A stretch of DNA of 64,000 nt from ZC4RG30 sp046347045 (GCA_046347045.1 JAXMGX010000007.1:62001-126000); one strand, 5' to 3'; positions 34,738 to 43,508 are shown, numbered from the stretch's first letter. Numbers and translations are program-made. Notes: generated by a model not told the origin, from the sequence alone.

Positions 34738-36591
34738 TCAGAACATTTCGGAGGCGTCGGGCTTCTCGACCGGCGCGGCCTTGCGGCCGGTGATGAAGTC
34801 GCCGGTGATCATGCCGTCGTAGCCCTGGCCGGGCGGCACCATCGGGTACACACCCGCGTTCGGGTCGATCATGACCTCGAGGAAGGCAGGACCCGGGTAG
34901 GCCAGCCATTCGGCCACCACCCGCGGCACATCGGCGTTGCTGGTGAGGCGCTCGGCGAACTTGAATCCATCGGCCTGCGCCGCCTTCACGAAATCCTTGG
35001 TGTGCAGGGATTTGTCGGTGGAGGCCATGCGGCCGTTGAAGAACAGCTTCTGCCACTGGCGCACCATGCCGTCGCCGACATTGTTGAGCACGCACACCTT
35101 CACCGGCAGGTTGTAGGTGGTGGCGGTCTCCAGCTCGCCCATGTTCATGCGGATGCTGGCATCGCCGTCGATGTCGATGACCAGCCGCTCCGGATGCGCC
35201 ACCTGCGCGCCCAGCGCGGCCGGCAACCCGAAGCCCATGGTGCCCATGCTGCCCGAGGTGAGCCACAGCCGGGGTTCGCGGAAATCGAAGTACTGCGCGG
35301 CCCACATCTGGTGCTGGCCCACGCCGGTGGAGATGATGGCCTCACCCTTGGTGATGCGGTTGATTTCCTCGATCACGTAGCAGGGCTGGATCTGCGGGCT
35401 GTTGCGGTCGAAGTCCATCGGGTGGTCGCGCTTCAGCGCCGCCAGTTCAGCATGCCAGACCGACAGATCGGGATGGACCGCGGTTTGCTTCGCGCGAGCC
35501 ACCAAGCTGCGCAGCGAATCCTTCAGATCGCCGACGTGATGCCACTGCACCGGCTTGACCTTGTTGATCTCGGCCGCGTCGATGTCGAACTGCGCGATGG
35601 CGCGGGCGCGCGGCGCGAACTTGGCCGGGCTGCCAGCCACGCGATCGTCGAAACGCGCGCCCAGCGTGATGAGGAAATCGCAGTCTTCCACCGCGTAATT
35701 GGCGAAGGCCGAGCCATGCATGCCCAGCATGCGCAGACTCAAGGGTTCGTAGGTGTCGACCGCGCCGATACCCATCAGCGTCGTGACCACGGGAATGCCC
35801 AGCAGCTGCGAAAACTCGCGCAGTTCCGGGGCCGCGCCGGCATGGATGACGCCGCCGCCGGCGTAGATCAGCGGCCGCTTCGCCTTGCCCAGCAGCGAGA
35901 AGAACGAATCGAGCTGCGCCTCGGACAGCCGCCGCGCGGCCAGTTCGCGCACGCGCTTCTGGTACACGCCGATGGACGCCGCCGTGCCGCTGCCCTGGTA
36001 CACGCCCTGCCAGTTCTGCACGTCCTTGGGGATGTCGACCACCACGGGCCCGGGCCGGCCGGTGCGCGCCAGCTCGAAGGCCGCGCGGATCGTTCCCTCG
36101 AGCTTTTCGGGCTCGGTGACCAGGAACACATGCTTGGCCACGGCGCCCATGACCGAGGCGATGGGCGCCTCCTGGAAGGCGTCGGAGCCGATGGCGGCGC
36201 GCGGCACCTGGCCGCAGATCACCACCATGGGGATGGAATCGGCGGCGCAGTCGCGCACCGGCGTGACCATGTTGGTGGCGCCCGGACCCGAGGTGACCAG
36301 CGCCACGCCCACCTGGCCGGTGGAGCGCGAGTAGCCGGCGGCCATGAAGCCAGCCGCCTGCTCGTTGGCGGGCACGATCAATGGCAACTGGCGGCGACCG
36401 AGCCTCGCCTGCTGCTCGTTGTACAGGAACACCGCGTCATAGCAGGGCAGCACCGCGCCGCCGCTGTAGCCGAAGATAGCGCTGACGCCTTCGTCCGCCA
36501 CGGCCTGTACCACCATGCTGGCGCCAGACATGGTCTGGCCGGCAAGGGGGTGTTCCAGCGGGGGAATCGAAAGTATCACGGTGTCGTTCAT
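34738..36591 (-). CDS. ilvB: Acetolactate synthase large subunit
   Basis: 617 residues. Catalytic subunit of the ThDP- and FAD-dependent enzyme that makes acetolactate and acetohydroxybutyrate for valine, leucine and isoleucine. Seen: the N-terminal ThDP glutamate region (DEGVSAIFGYSGGAVLP, with Ser where Pro is usual in YPGG), the middle FAD domain (RARAIAQFDIDAAEINK), and the C-terminal ThDP motif starting GDASIRMNMGELETA and ending in LNN. An SD-like GGGAG lies before the ATG. The partner gene ilvN is not downstream but head-to-head, 28 bp away on the other strand. Downstream on its own strand come the truncated hydrolase, FHA protein and ilvA. Confidence 0.96.
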   Translation of the reverse strand: MNDTVILSIPPLEHPLAGQTMSGASMVVQAVADEGVSAIFGYSGGAVLPCYDAVFLYNEQQARLGRRQLPLIVPANEQAAGFMAAGYSRSTGQVGVALVTSGPGATNMVTPVRDCAADSIPMVVICGQVPRAAIGSDAFQEAPIASVMGAVAKHVFLVTEPEKLEGTIRAAFELARTGRPGPVVVDIPKDVQNWQGVYQGSGTAASIGVYQKRVRELAARRLSEAQLDSFFSLLGKAKRPLIYAGGGVIHAGAAPELREFSQLLGIPVVTTLMGIGAVDTYEPLSLRMLGMHGSAFANYAVEDCDFLITLGARFDDRVAGSPAKFAPRARAIAQFDIDAAEINKVKPVQWHHVGDLKDSLRSLVARAKQTAVHPDLSVWHAELAALKRDHPMDFDRNSPQIQPCYVIEEINRITKGEAIISTGVGQHQMWAAQYFDFREPRLWLTSGSMGTMGFGLPAALGAQVAHPERLVIDIDGDASIRMNMGELETATTYNLPVKVCVLNNVGDGMVRQWQKLFFNGRMASTDKSLHTKDFVKAAQADGFKFAERLTSNADVPRVVAEWLAYPGPAFLEVMIDPNAGVYPMVPPGQGYDGMITGDFITGRKAAPVEKPDASEMF

Positions 36592-36619
36592 GGTCTCCCG
36601 AGGTTAACATGCCGCTCTT

Positions 36620-37123
36620 ATGCGTCACATCATCGGCATTCTTCTGCAGAACGAATCGGGGGCTCTTTCCCGGGTCGCGGGCCTGTTCTCCAGCCGCGGC
36701 TACAACATCGAATCACTGTCGGTTTCAGCTACTGACGACCCCGCCCTGTCGCGGATCACCCTGGTAACCAAGGGGTCCGACGCCGTCGTGCAGCAGATCG
36801 TCAACCAGCTCCACAAGCTGATCGACGTGGTGGCCGCCGACAACATGACCAGCGAGGACCACCTCGAACGCGAGCTGGCGCTGATCAAGCTGAAGGTGCG
36901 CCCCGCCCAGCGTGATGCAGTGCGGGCGCTGGTGGAAAAGGCCGGCGGCCGGGTGCTGGCCGAAGGTGGCGACTGCCACATCGTCGAGGTGGCCTCCGGT
37001 GAGGCCGCCATCACGGCGCTGACACAGCAGCTCGCCGCCCAGGCCGAGCTGCTCGAGATCGTGCGCAGCGGCGCACTGGCCATGTCGCGCCAGGCGCGCA
37101 TCCTGCACGTCGTCGAGAGCTGA
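36620..37123 (+). CDS. ilvN: Acetolactate synthase small (regulatory) subunit
   Basis: 167 residues, the normal size. An N-terminal ACT domain (HIIGILLQNESGALSRV, then LFSSRGYNIESLSV) would bind valine and make the holoenzyme feedback-sensitive. The C-terminal domain contains LIKLKVRPAQRDAVRAL and EIVRSGALAMSRQ. The symbol ilvH would be equally apt. It is transcribed away from ilvB with 28 bp between the two start codons, so its promoter must lie within that short gap or inside the 5' end of ilvB. Only a weak GAGG at long spacing precedes the ATG. Confidence 0.95.
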   Translation: MRHIIGILLQNESGALSRVAGLFSSRGYNIESLSVSATDDPALSRITLVTKGSDAVVQQIVNQLHKLIDVVAADNMTSEDHLERELALIKLKVRPAQRDAVRALVEKAGGRVLAEGGDCHIVEVASGEAAITALTQQLAAQAELLEIVRSGALAMSRQARILHVVES

Positions 37124-37134
37124 AGGTGGAAGCC

Positions 37135-37153
37135 GGGGCGCTGGCGGCGCCCC
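37135..37153. terminator. GC-rich hairpin after ilvN
   Basis: GGGGCGC-TGGCG-GCGCCCC, a perfect 7-bp stem with a 5-base loop, 12 bases after the ilvN stop and between convergent genes. No T-tract follows in either direction. Confidence 0.5.
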
Positions 37154-37171
37154 GCACGCTCCTGCGCTGAA

Positions 37172-37192
37172 GGGGCCGCGCGCGGCGGCCCC
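37172..37192. terminator. Second GC-rich hairpin between ilvN and the PII gene
   Basis: GGGGCCGC-GCGCG-GCGGCCCC, a perfect 8-bp stem with a 5-base loop. Together with the hairpin at 37135-37153 it fills the 78-bp convergent gap and could stop transcription from both sides. Confidence 0.5.
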
Positions 37193-37201
37193 GGAGGCGG
37201 A

Positions 37202-37540
37202 CTACAGCGCGGAGTTGTCGGTTTCGCCGGTGCGGATACGGATCACGCGGTCGATTTCGGTGACGAAGATCTTGCCGTCACCGACCTTGCCGGTCTTGGC
37301 GGCCTTCAGCACGGCCTCGATGACCTGGTCCACCAGGTCGCTGCGCACAGCCACCTCGATGCGGGTCTTGGGCACGAAATCCACGACATATTCCGCGCCA
37401 CGGTACAGCTCGGTGTGACCGCGTTGGCGGCCAAAGCCCTTGACTTCCGTTACGGTCATGCCCGAGACACCAATTTCGGACAACGCGGCACGAACGTCGT
37501 CGAGTTTGAACGGCTTGATGATTGCAGTAACCAGTTTCAT
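37202..37540 (-). CDS. glnB: PII nitrogen-regulatory protein (GlnB/GlnK family)
   Basis: 112 residues, the family's exact length. Small trimeric signal protein that senses 2-oxoglutarate and ATP/ADP and controls nitrogen assimilation by contacting targets such as NtrB, the GlnE adenylyltransferase or AmtB. Seen: KPFKLDDVRAAL, the T-loop with uridylylation site Tyr51 (GHTELYRGAEY), the B-loop TGKVGDGKIF and the C-terminal VIRIRTGE. Features of both GlnB and GlnK of E. coli are mixed (start like GlnK, T-loop like GlnB), and no amtB is adjacent, so the paralogue is uncertain. GGGAG lies 7 bases before the ATG, and a sigma-54 promoter lies about 66-81 bases upstream. Confidence 0.95.
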   Translation of the reverse strand: MKLVTAIIKPFKLDDVRAALSEIGVSGMTVTEVKGFGRQRGHTELYRGAEYVVDFVPKTRIEVAVRSDLVDQVIEAVLKAAKTGKVGDGKIFVTEIDRVIRIRTGETDNSAL

Positions 37541-37605
37541 GCGAGACTCCCGCCTCAGTTGTTCTCAAGGTCGCGTAAGAGCGGTTAAGGGACTGGGTTT
37601 CAGTT

Positions 37606-37621
37606 TGCACCTTTCGTGCCA
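37606..37621 (-). promoter_or_regulatory. Sigma-54 (RpoN) promoter of the PII gene
   Basis: Reading on the minus strand, TGGCACGAAAGGTGCA matches the RpoN consensus TGGCACGrNNNTTGCW at every fixed position except one (G for the first T of TTGC). The GG and GC dinucleotides have the required 10-base spacing. Transcription would start near 37595, giving a leader of about 55 bases before the ATG at 37540. This fits nitrogen-controlled PII expression. I saw no clear NtrC box upstream, where the adjacent gene begins. Confidence 0.7.
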
Positions 37622-37646
37622 TGGCCATCGTAGCGCCAAACCACGC

Positions 37647-39776
37647 TTGAGGCAGCCGCGACCGGTCCGCTTCGCCATCCTCGCACTATTCTGGAGCATC
37701 GCGATCGCGACTGCGCGCAAAGCTGGTGCGGTCCCGCTTCGGTTGCCTGCCGCCGGATTGCTACTGCTTCTCGTCGGCCTGATGCCGGGCCTGTCGAAGG
37801 CGGCAGGCGTCGTCCACTTGCAACTGGCCCGATCCGCCGTGGTGCGCAACCTGACGCCGGCAAACAATGCCGGCGCCGATGACCTGCGCGTGCAATTCCA
37901 GTCGGCGCTGGGCAACCACGAGCTGCTGCTGACCCCCAACCGCACGCTGGGAGTGCTGGCCACGCGGCTGGCCGGCAGGGCCCAGGCGTATCGCGGACAG
38001 CTTGCCGGCCAGCCGGGAACCTGGGTGGCGCTGACGCGCATCGGCACACGCTGGAGCGGCGTCTGGTTCGATGGCGCGCACTACTTCGGTGTGGACAATG
38101 CCCGCAACCTCGCGGCCATCAGCGCGGATGCGGCGCGCGCCGCACCGGACAGCGCGCTGGTGTACCGCCTCGCGGACATGAAACTCGAAGGCGCGAGCTT
38201 CGAGGGCGACATCCTCGCTCCCAATGCCGAAGCGCTGGCGCAGGGTGTCGCCGGCGAACTGGCCCAGCCGCAGATGGCGCAAGCCCTGATGGCGGCCGCC
38301 ACGCTCGCCACCAAACGGCTGGCCGTCGCGCTGATCGCCGACGCGGAGCTGGCGGCAATCGACGGCGCGCAAACCGACGCCAACATGCTTGTCCGCTTGA
38401 ACAACGTGGATGGCTTCATCGCCAACCAGATCGGCGTGCACCTGCAGTCCGTCAGTTCGACCGTGATGACCTCTGATAGCCAGCCCTTCACGGGCACGGA
38501 CTCGAAGCTGCTGCTGGACCAGTTGTCGTTGTATCGCCAGGGCAGCACGCAGCAGCGATCGGCCGGCCTCAGCCATCTCTTCACCGGCCGCGACCTGGAT
38601 GGCCAGACCGTCGGGATCGCCTATATCAGCGGCCTGTGCGACCCGCGGTACAGCGCGAGCCTTTCCGAAGCCGGCAACCGCGGAACCACATTCGCCGCGC
38701 TGGTGGCCGCGCACGAGATCGGCCATGTGTTCGGCGCGCCGCACGATGGCGATGCGCAGGCCGCCTGCTCCGCCACGTCGGCCACCACCTACCTGATGGC
38801 GCCGCAGCTCAACGGCAGTTCCACGTTCTCGCCCTGCAGCCTCGACCAGATCGCGCCGGTGGTGGCCCGCGCCGCATGCCTTGCGCCGCTGGATGCTGCA
38901 GACGGCACGGTTGAAGCGCCCGCCGAAGTGATGCTGCCGCAGAACCTGCCCGGCGATGTCACCGTCACCGTGCGCTCGCTGGGCAATGCGACGCTCACCG
39001 GCGCCTCGCTGCGCATCAGCATACCGACGACTGCGTCGCTGCCGGTGGCGTTGCTTGCGGCCAGCAGCGAGGTCGGTGCCTGCACACTGGCGGGACAGAC
39101 GGCCGACTGCCCGCTGGGCAACCTTGCCCCCGATGCCATGCGCAGCGTGACCTTCCGCGTGCAGGGCAGTACCGCGGGCACGGCCGTGGGCACGCTGCGC
39201 GTGCTGTCCGGCAACGATGGCCTGGCGTCGAATGATTCGCGCACGCTGCGGCTGACCTTCGCGCCCGGCACGGACATGGCGGCGGGCATGACGCTCGACA
39301 ATTCCAGCATCACCGCGGGCGGCACCGTGAATGCGGCGTTCACTCTGGATAACCGTGGACCCACTGCAGTAGGCGATGCGCGGCTGGCGATCACGCTGCC
39401 GGCAAATCTGGTACTGCAATCGCAGACTGTGGAGGGGCTGACCTGCGCGCCGGTGACCGAAGGCCTCACCTGCGGGCCGCAGGCTCTGGCCGTGGGCGCC
39501 ACCGCGCGCGTGAACCTGGTGCTGCGCGGCGACGTGGCGGGCAGCTTCGACATCAGCGCAGCGGCGTCGTCGTCGGCGCCGGAAATCCAGCCGTCGGACA
39601 ACAGCGTGCAGCGCACGCTGCAGGTGAATGCCGTGCCATCGACGAATCCCGGCACGGGGGCCAGTACGGGCGGTAGCGGCGGTGGCGGTGGCGGCTCGCT
39701 GCCCGCCGCTCCGCTGCTGCTGCTGGTGGCGATGCGCGCGGCGGTCTTCCGCGCGCGGCGCCGGGATTGCGGCTGA
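37647..39776 (+). CDS. Secreted metzincin zinc protease with GlyGly-CTERM-like tail
   Basis: About 709 residues. A hydrophobic export signal (PAAGLLLLLVGLMPGLSKA) precedes a propeptide-like region. The reprolysin-like catalytic core has HEIGHVFGAPHD (first His near residue 356) and a Met-turn YLMAP. Two DUF11/CARDB-type beta domains follow (one has ITAGGTVNAAFTLDNRG). The C-terminus is a Gly run, SLPAAPLLLLVAM and a basic end (RARRRD), the layout of GlyGly-CTERM proteins processed by rhombosortase and released by type II secretion. No in-frame ATG fits. The TTG at 37647 is used here, the TTG at 37743 is possible, and both lack an SD, so the exact start is unsure. Confidence 0.85.
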   Translation: MRQPRPVRFAILALFWSIAIATARKAGAVPLRLPAAGLLLLLVGLMPGLSKAAGVVHLQLARSAVVRNLTPANNAGADDLRVQFQSALGNHELLLTPNRTLGVLATRLAGRAQAYRGQLAGQPGTWVALTRIGTRWSGVWFDGAHYFGVDNARNLAAISADAARAAPDSALVYRLADMKLEGASFEGDILAPNAEALAQGVAGELAQPQMAQALMAAATLATKRLAVALIADAELAAIDGAQTDANMLVRLNNVDGFIANQIGVHLQSVSSTVMTSDSQPFTGTDSKLLLDQLSLYRQGSTQQRSAGLSHLFTGRDLDGQTVGIAYISGLCDPRYSASLSEAGNRGTTFAALVAAHEIGHVFGAPHDGDAQAACSATSATTYLMAPQLNGSSTFSPCSLDQIAPVVARAACLAPLDAADGTVEAPAEVMLPQNLPGDVTVTVRSLGNATLTGASLRISIPTTASLPVALLAASSEVGACTLAGQTADCPLGNLAPDAMRSVTFRVQGSTAGTAVGTLRVLSGNDGLASNDSRTLRLTFAPGTDMAAGMTLDNSSITAGGTVNAAFTLDNRGPTAVGDARLAITLPANLVLQSQTVEGLTCAPVTEGLTCGPQALAVGATARVNLVLRGDVAGSFDISAAASSSAPEIQPSDNSVQRTLQVNAVPSTNPGTGASTGGSGGGGGGSLPAAPLLLLVAMRAAVFRARRRDCG

Positions 39777-39812
39777 GGGTGAGCTGAGCGCAACGGCCGC
39801 GCCGTCGCCAGG

Positions 39813-41408
39813 CTACGGCGTTGCGGTCGCCGCCGCGAAATACTTCGCCAGGTAGTCCTCGAAGGTTCCCTTGTCGGCCGCCTCCACCGCGGTCTGGCGC
39901 TTGAGCGATTCACGCGCCTCTTCCTCGAATTCGGCCTGGCGGCCCAGCGGCGGCGCGGCCAGCGACAGGAAGTAGTCGCGATGCAGGCGCGACATGCGCA
40001 GCGCCATGTCGAAGAAACTCTCGCCGGTGGTGGTGAGTTCCTTCAACAGCCGCGCGGAGGGCGTGCGCGCAACATCCTGCAGCTTTTCCTGCTGCGCGCG
40101 CAGCGCGGTGGCATAGGGACGCGATTCGTCGCCCTGATCCAGCAGCTCGCAGATGCCGGTCATGGAATCGAGGATCTCGGCGGCCCAGGCGGACAGCGGC
40201 AGCATGCGGCCGTCGCGCGCCAGATTCAGGCCTGGCTCGCGACCGCGGCGCGAGACCTGCAGGTAGTTGTCGTCGATGGCGGCCTGCTCGCGCTCGTCGA
40301 TCGGCGGGCTGGAACGCAGCACGCACAGCGCGACGAAGGCTTCGAGGAAACGCAGCTTGGTCTGGTTCACGCCCACCGGGTCGAAGGCGCTGACATCCAG
40401 TGCGCGCAATTCCACGTATTCCACGCCGCCGCGCAGCAGCGCCGTGCTGGGGCTTTCACCGGAACGCGCGACGCGCTTGGGCCGGATGGCGCTGTAGAAC
40501 TCGTTCTCGATCTGCAGCACGTTGCAGTTGAGCTGCAGCCACTCGCCATCCTTCTTCAGGCCCAGTTCCTGGTATGCCGGATGGGGCGTGGTGATGGCGC
40601 GGCGCAGGTCGCGGACGTATTCGGCCAGGCTGTTGGCCGAGACGCTGACGCCAGCCTGGTCGCGGTTGCGGTAGCCCAGGTCGCTCATGCGCAGCGAGGT
40701 GGCGTGCGGGCCGTAGGCGGTCAGGTCATCGAGCGACAGCAGACCCGACATGTCGCCCTGCAGGAAGTCCTTGCCCACCGCCGGCGAGGTACCGAACAGG
40801 TACAGGACCATCCAGCCCATGCGGCGGAAATTGCGCAGCACGTCGAAGTAGCAGGCCGAGCGGAAATCCTGCGTGTCGGCGCGCTGCTGCTGCACCTCGG
40901 CGTATACCTCCCAGAATCGGGCGGGGAAGGAATAGTTGAAGTGCAGCCCCGAGATGGCCTGCATCAGCGCGCCATAGCGGTTGCGCAGCCCCTCGCGATA
41001 CACGCGTTTCATCTGCCCCACATGCGACCTGCCGTACCAGGCCGTGGGCACGTCGGCGTCGTCCTTCAACGGGCAGGGCATCGAGGTGGCCCACAGGAGT
41101 TCGTCGCCCAGCCGGCGATAGACGAACTGGTGCAGGTCGCACAGGTACTGCAGCAGCTCCCAGCTGTTGGTGAAGGTGGGCGTGACCAGTTCGATCAGCG
41201 CCTCGGAGAAATCCGTGGTGATATGGTCGTTGGTCAGCGCCGAGCCCAGCGCAGCCGGATGCGGCGTGTGCGCGATATGACCATCGGCCAGCACCCGCAG
41301 GCTTTCGCGCTCGACGCCTTTGAGGCCCTGCTGCAGCACCCCCGGCACGCGGGCGTTGACCAGAGACCCCAGGCGTTTTTCGAAGAGTTGGTCGATGGCT
41401 CGGGGCAT
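39813..41408 (-). CDS. gshA: Glutamate-cysteine ligase, E. coli type
   Basis: 531 residues (E. coli 518). ATP-dependent ligase joining glutamate and cysteine, the first and rate-limiting step of glutathione synthesis. Recognised from LKGVERESLRV, TDFSEALIELVTPT, LWATSMPCPL, a SGLHFNYSFP segment and GDESRPYATALR. The ATG at 41408 matches the family N-terminus (MPRAIDQLFEKRL); the longer open frame is not conserved. It diverges from the thiolase gene with 73 bp between starts. gshB is not in the window. It converges on the metalloprotease gene with 36 bp between stops. Confidence 0.95.
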   Translation of the reverse strand: MPRAIDQLFEKRLGSLVNARVPGVLQQGLKGVERESLRVLADGHIAHTPHPAALGSALTNDHITTDFSEALIELVTPTFTNSWELLQYLCDLHQFVYRRLGDELLWATSMPCPLKDDADVPTAWYGRSHVGQMKRVYREGLRNRYGALMQAISGLHFNYSFPARFWEVYAEVQQQRADTQDFRSACYFDVLRNFRRMGWMVLYLFGTSPAVGKDFLQGDMSGLLSLDDLTAYGPHATSLRMSDLGYRNRDQAGVSVSANSLAEYVRDLRRAITTPHPAYQELGLKKDGEWLQLNCNVLQIENEFYSAIRPKRVARSGESPSTALLRGGVEYVELRALDVSAFDPVGVNQTKLRFLEAFVALCVLRSSPPIDEREQAAIDDNYLQVSRRGREPGLNLARDGRMLPLSAWAAEILDSMTGICELLDQGDESRPYATALRAQQEKLQDVARTPSARLLKELTTTGESFFDMALRMSRLHRDYFLSLAAPPLGRQAEFEEEARESLKRQTAVEAADKGTFEDYLAKYFAAATATP

Positions 41409-41481
41409 GTGGCTGGCGAGTCTACACGCTGGGCCATTTGGTGGCATGCTAGCGGCAGTAATCAGCACACAAGGGAAGATC

Positions 41482-42774
41482 ATGCTGGTCGGAACCCAAG
41501 TTCGGCGAGTCGCCATCATCGGGGGCGCCCGCATTCCCTTCGCCCGCGCCCATGGCGCCTATGCGAAACACGGCAATCAGGACATGCTCACCGCCGCGCT
41601 GCGCGGAGTGGTGGACCGCTACAACCTCGGCGGCAAGCGCCTCGGCGACGTGATCGCAGGCGCGGTGCTGAAGCACTCGAAAGACTTCAACCTGGTGCGC
41701 GAGTGCGTGCTGTCGTCGGGCCTCGATCCGCAGACGCCGGGGCTCGACATCCAGCGCGCCTGTGGCACCAGTCTCGAGGCGGCGATCCTCGTCGGCAACA
41801 AGATCGCGCTGGGGCAGATCGATGCCGGCATCGCCGGCGGCGTCGACACCATCAGCGATCCGCCCGTGGTGTTTCCCGCCGAATACCGCGACCTGCTGCT
41901 GGCCAGCTACCGCGGCCGCAGCTTCGTCGAGCGCGTCAAGCCCTGGCTGGGACTGCGGCCGCGGTTTTTCAAGCCGGTGATGCCGGGCGTGATCGAACCC
42001 CGCACCGGATTGTCGATGGGCCAGAGCTGCGAGCAGATGGCAAAGACCTGGCAGATCCCGCGACAGGCACAGGATGAACTGGCCGTCGAAAGCCATCGCC
42101 GTGCGGCGGCCGCGTGGCAGGCCGGCTTCATGAAGGACCTGGTGATTCCCTTCGCCGGCCTCGACCGCGACAACAACGTGCGGGCGGATTCCTCGGTGGA
42201 GAAGCTGGCGAAGCTGCGCACGGTGTTCGACACCAGCCCGGCCGGCACGCTCACCGCCGGCAACAGCACGCCACTGACCGATGGCGCCGCGGCAGTGCTG
42301 CTGGCAAGTGAAAGCTGGGCGCGGCAGAACAACCTGCCCATTGCCGCGTATCTCACCTACGGCAAGACCTGGGCGGTGGATTTCGCCAGCGGCCACGAGG
42401 GCCTGCTGATGGCGCCCGCCTATGCGGTGTCGGAGATGCTGCGCGATGCCAACCTCTCGCTGCAGGATTTCGACTTCTACGAAATCCATGAAGCCTTCGC
42501 CGCACAGGTGCTGTGCACGCTGAAGGCCTGGGAGTCGCCGCAGTACTGCAAGGAGCGGCTGAACCGCGATGCGCCACTGGGCGCCATCGACCGTGCAAAG
42601 CTCAATGTGAAGGGCGGCAGCCTCGCGATGGGCCATCCCTTCGCGGCCACGGGCGCGCGCATCCTGGCCGCGGCCGCGAAGCTGTTCGCGGAAATGCCGC
42701 AGGCGCGGCGCGGACTGATCTCCGTGTGCACGGCCGGCGGCATGGGCGTCACGGCCATCGTCGAGCGCGCATGA
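41482..42774 (+). CDS. Acetyl-CoA C-acyltransferase (thiolase), FadI-like
   Basis: 430 residues. Thiolase that cleaves or condenses acyl-CoA chains. Seen: the acylated Cys in DIQRACGTSLEAA, NSTPLTDGAAAVLLAS, the catalytic His in GGSLAMGHPFAATGAR and the second Cys in VCTAGGMG. Length and the N-terminal RRVAIIGGARIPFARAHGAY resemble FadI, the beta-oxidation thiolase, but no fadJ is adjacent, so a biosynthetic or degradative role is open. AAGGGAAG precedes the ATG by about 6 bases. The stop overlaps the next ATG (ATGA), heading a four-gene operon. Confidence 0.92.
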   Translation: MLVGTQVRRVAIIGGARIPFARAHGAYAKHGNQDMLTAALRGVVDRYNLGGKRLGDVIAGAVLKHSKDFNLVRECVLSSGLDPQTPGLDIQRACGTSLEAAILVGNKIALGQIDAGIAGGVDTISDPPVVFPAEYRDLLLASYRGRSFVERVKPWLGLRPRFFKPVMPGVIEPRTGLSMGQSCEQMAKTWQIPRQAQDELAVESHRRAAAAWQAGFMKDLVIPFAGLDRDNNVRADSSVEKLAKLRTVFDTSPAGTLTAGNSTPLTDGAAAVLLASESWARQNNLPIAAYLTYGKTWAVDFASGHEGLLMAPAYAVSEMLRDANLSLQDFDFYEIHEAFAAQVLCTLKAWESPQYCKERLNRDAPLGAIDRAKLNVKGGSLAMGHPFAATGARILAAAAKLFAEMPQARRGLISVCTAGGMGVTAIVERA

Positions 42775-43508
42775 GCGCGGCCGGCGCCAGCCGCGGTGAA
42801 TTCACGCGCCTGATGGCGCGCGATGGCCATGAGTTCGATGCCTGGCTGTCGCCGCCTGCGGGCAAGGCGCGCGGCGCCGTGCTGGTGCTGCAGGAAATCT
42901 TCGGCGTCAATTCGCATATCCGTGCCGTGGCCGACGGCTTCGCGGCCGAGGGTTACCTCGCCATTGCACCCAGCCTCTTCGACCGCGTGCGGCGCAACGT
43001 GGAGATGGGCTACACGCCGCCGGATGTCGAACACGGCCGCGGCTACGTGGCGCAGCTTTCCGAAGACAAGCTCCTGCTCGACATGCGCGCCTGCATCAAC
43101 GTGGTGCGGCATGCCGGCCCGGTGGCCGCCGTGGGCTACTGCTGGGGCGGATCGCTGGCATATCTTGCAGCCTGCGAACTGCCGGTGGCCGCCGCGGTGG
43201 CTTACTACGGCACGCGCATCGTGCAATACCTCGACCGCAAGCCCGGGGCACCGGTGATGTTCCACTTCGGCGAGCGCGACAAGACCATTCCCCCCGAGGC
43301 CATCGAGAAGATCCGCGCGGCGTACCCGCAGGGGCAGTACTTCATCTACCCCGCGGATCATGGCTTCAACTGCGACCAGCGCGCGAGCTTCGACGCTGCG
43401 GCGTCGAAGCTCGCGCGCGAACGCACGCTGGCCTTCCTGGCGCAGCACCTGGTGCCCGCTCCCCAGGTCGATGACGATGTGCCGCTCGACAAGTGGAGCG
43501 ATGCCTAG
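42771..43508 (+). CDS. Dienelactone hydrolase family protein
   Basis: 245 residues. Alpha/beta hydrolase with the Cys nucleophile elbow GYCWGGS, typical of carboxymethylenebutenolidase, plus VLQEIFGVN near the oxyanion hole, and late Asp (FGERDKTIP) and His (YPADHGFN) completing a Cys-Asp-His triad. It hydrolyses lactone or ester substrates; the natural substrate cannot be told because no aromatic-ring degradation genes are nearby. It overlaps the thiolase by ATGA and is 6 bp from hemH. Confidence 0.92.
   Translation: MSAAGASRGEFTRLMARDGHEFDAWLSPPAGKARGAVLVLQEIFGVNSHIRAVADGFAAEGYLAIAPSLFDRVRRNVEMGYTPPDVEHGRGYVAQLSEDKLLLDMRACINVVRHAGPVAAVGYCWGGSLAYLAACELPVAAAVAYYGTRIVQYLDRKPGAPVMFHFGERDKTIPPEAIEKIRAAYPQGQYFIYPADHGFNCDQRASFDAAASKLARERTLAFLAQHLVPAPQVDDDVPLDKWSDA

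Noticed and set aside
37650..37750. NtrC enhancer box upstream of the PII sigma-54 promoter
   Set aside because: TGCGC and GGTGC elements near 37712-37730 have the wrong spacing for the NtrC consensus; no convincing site was found.
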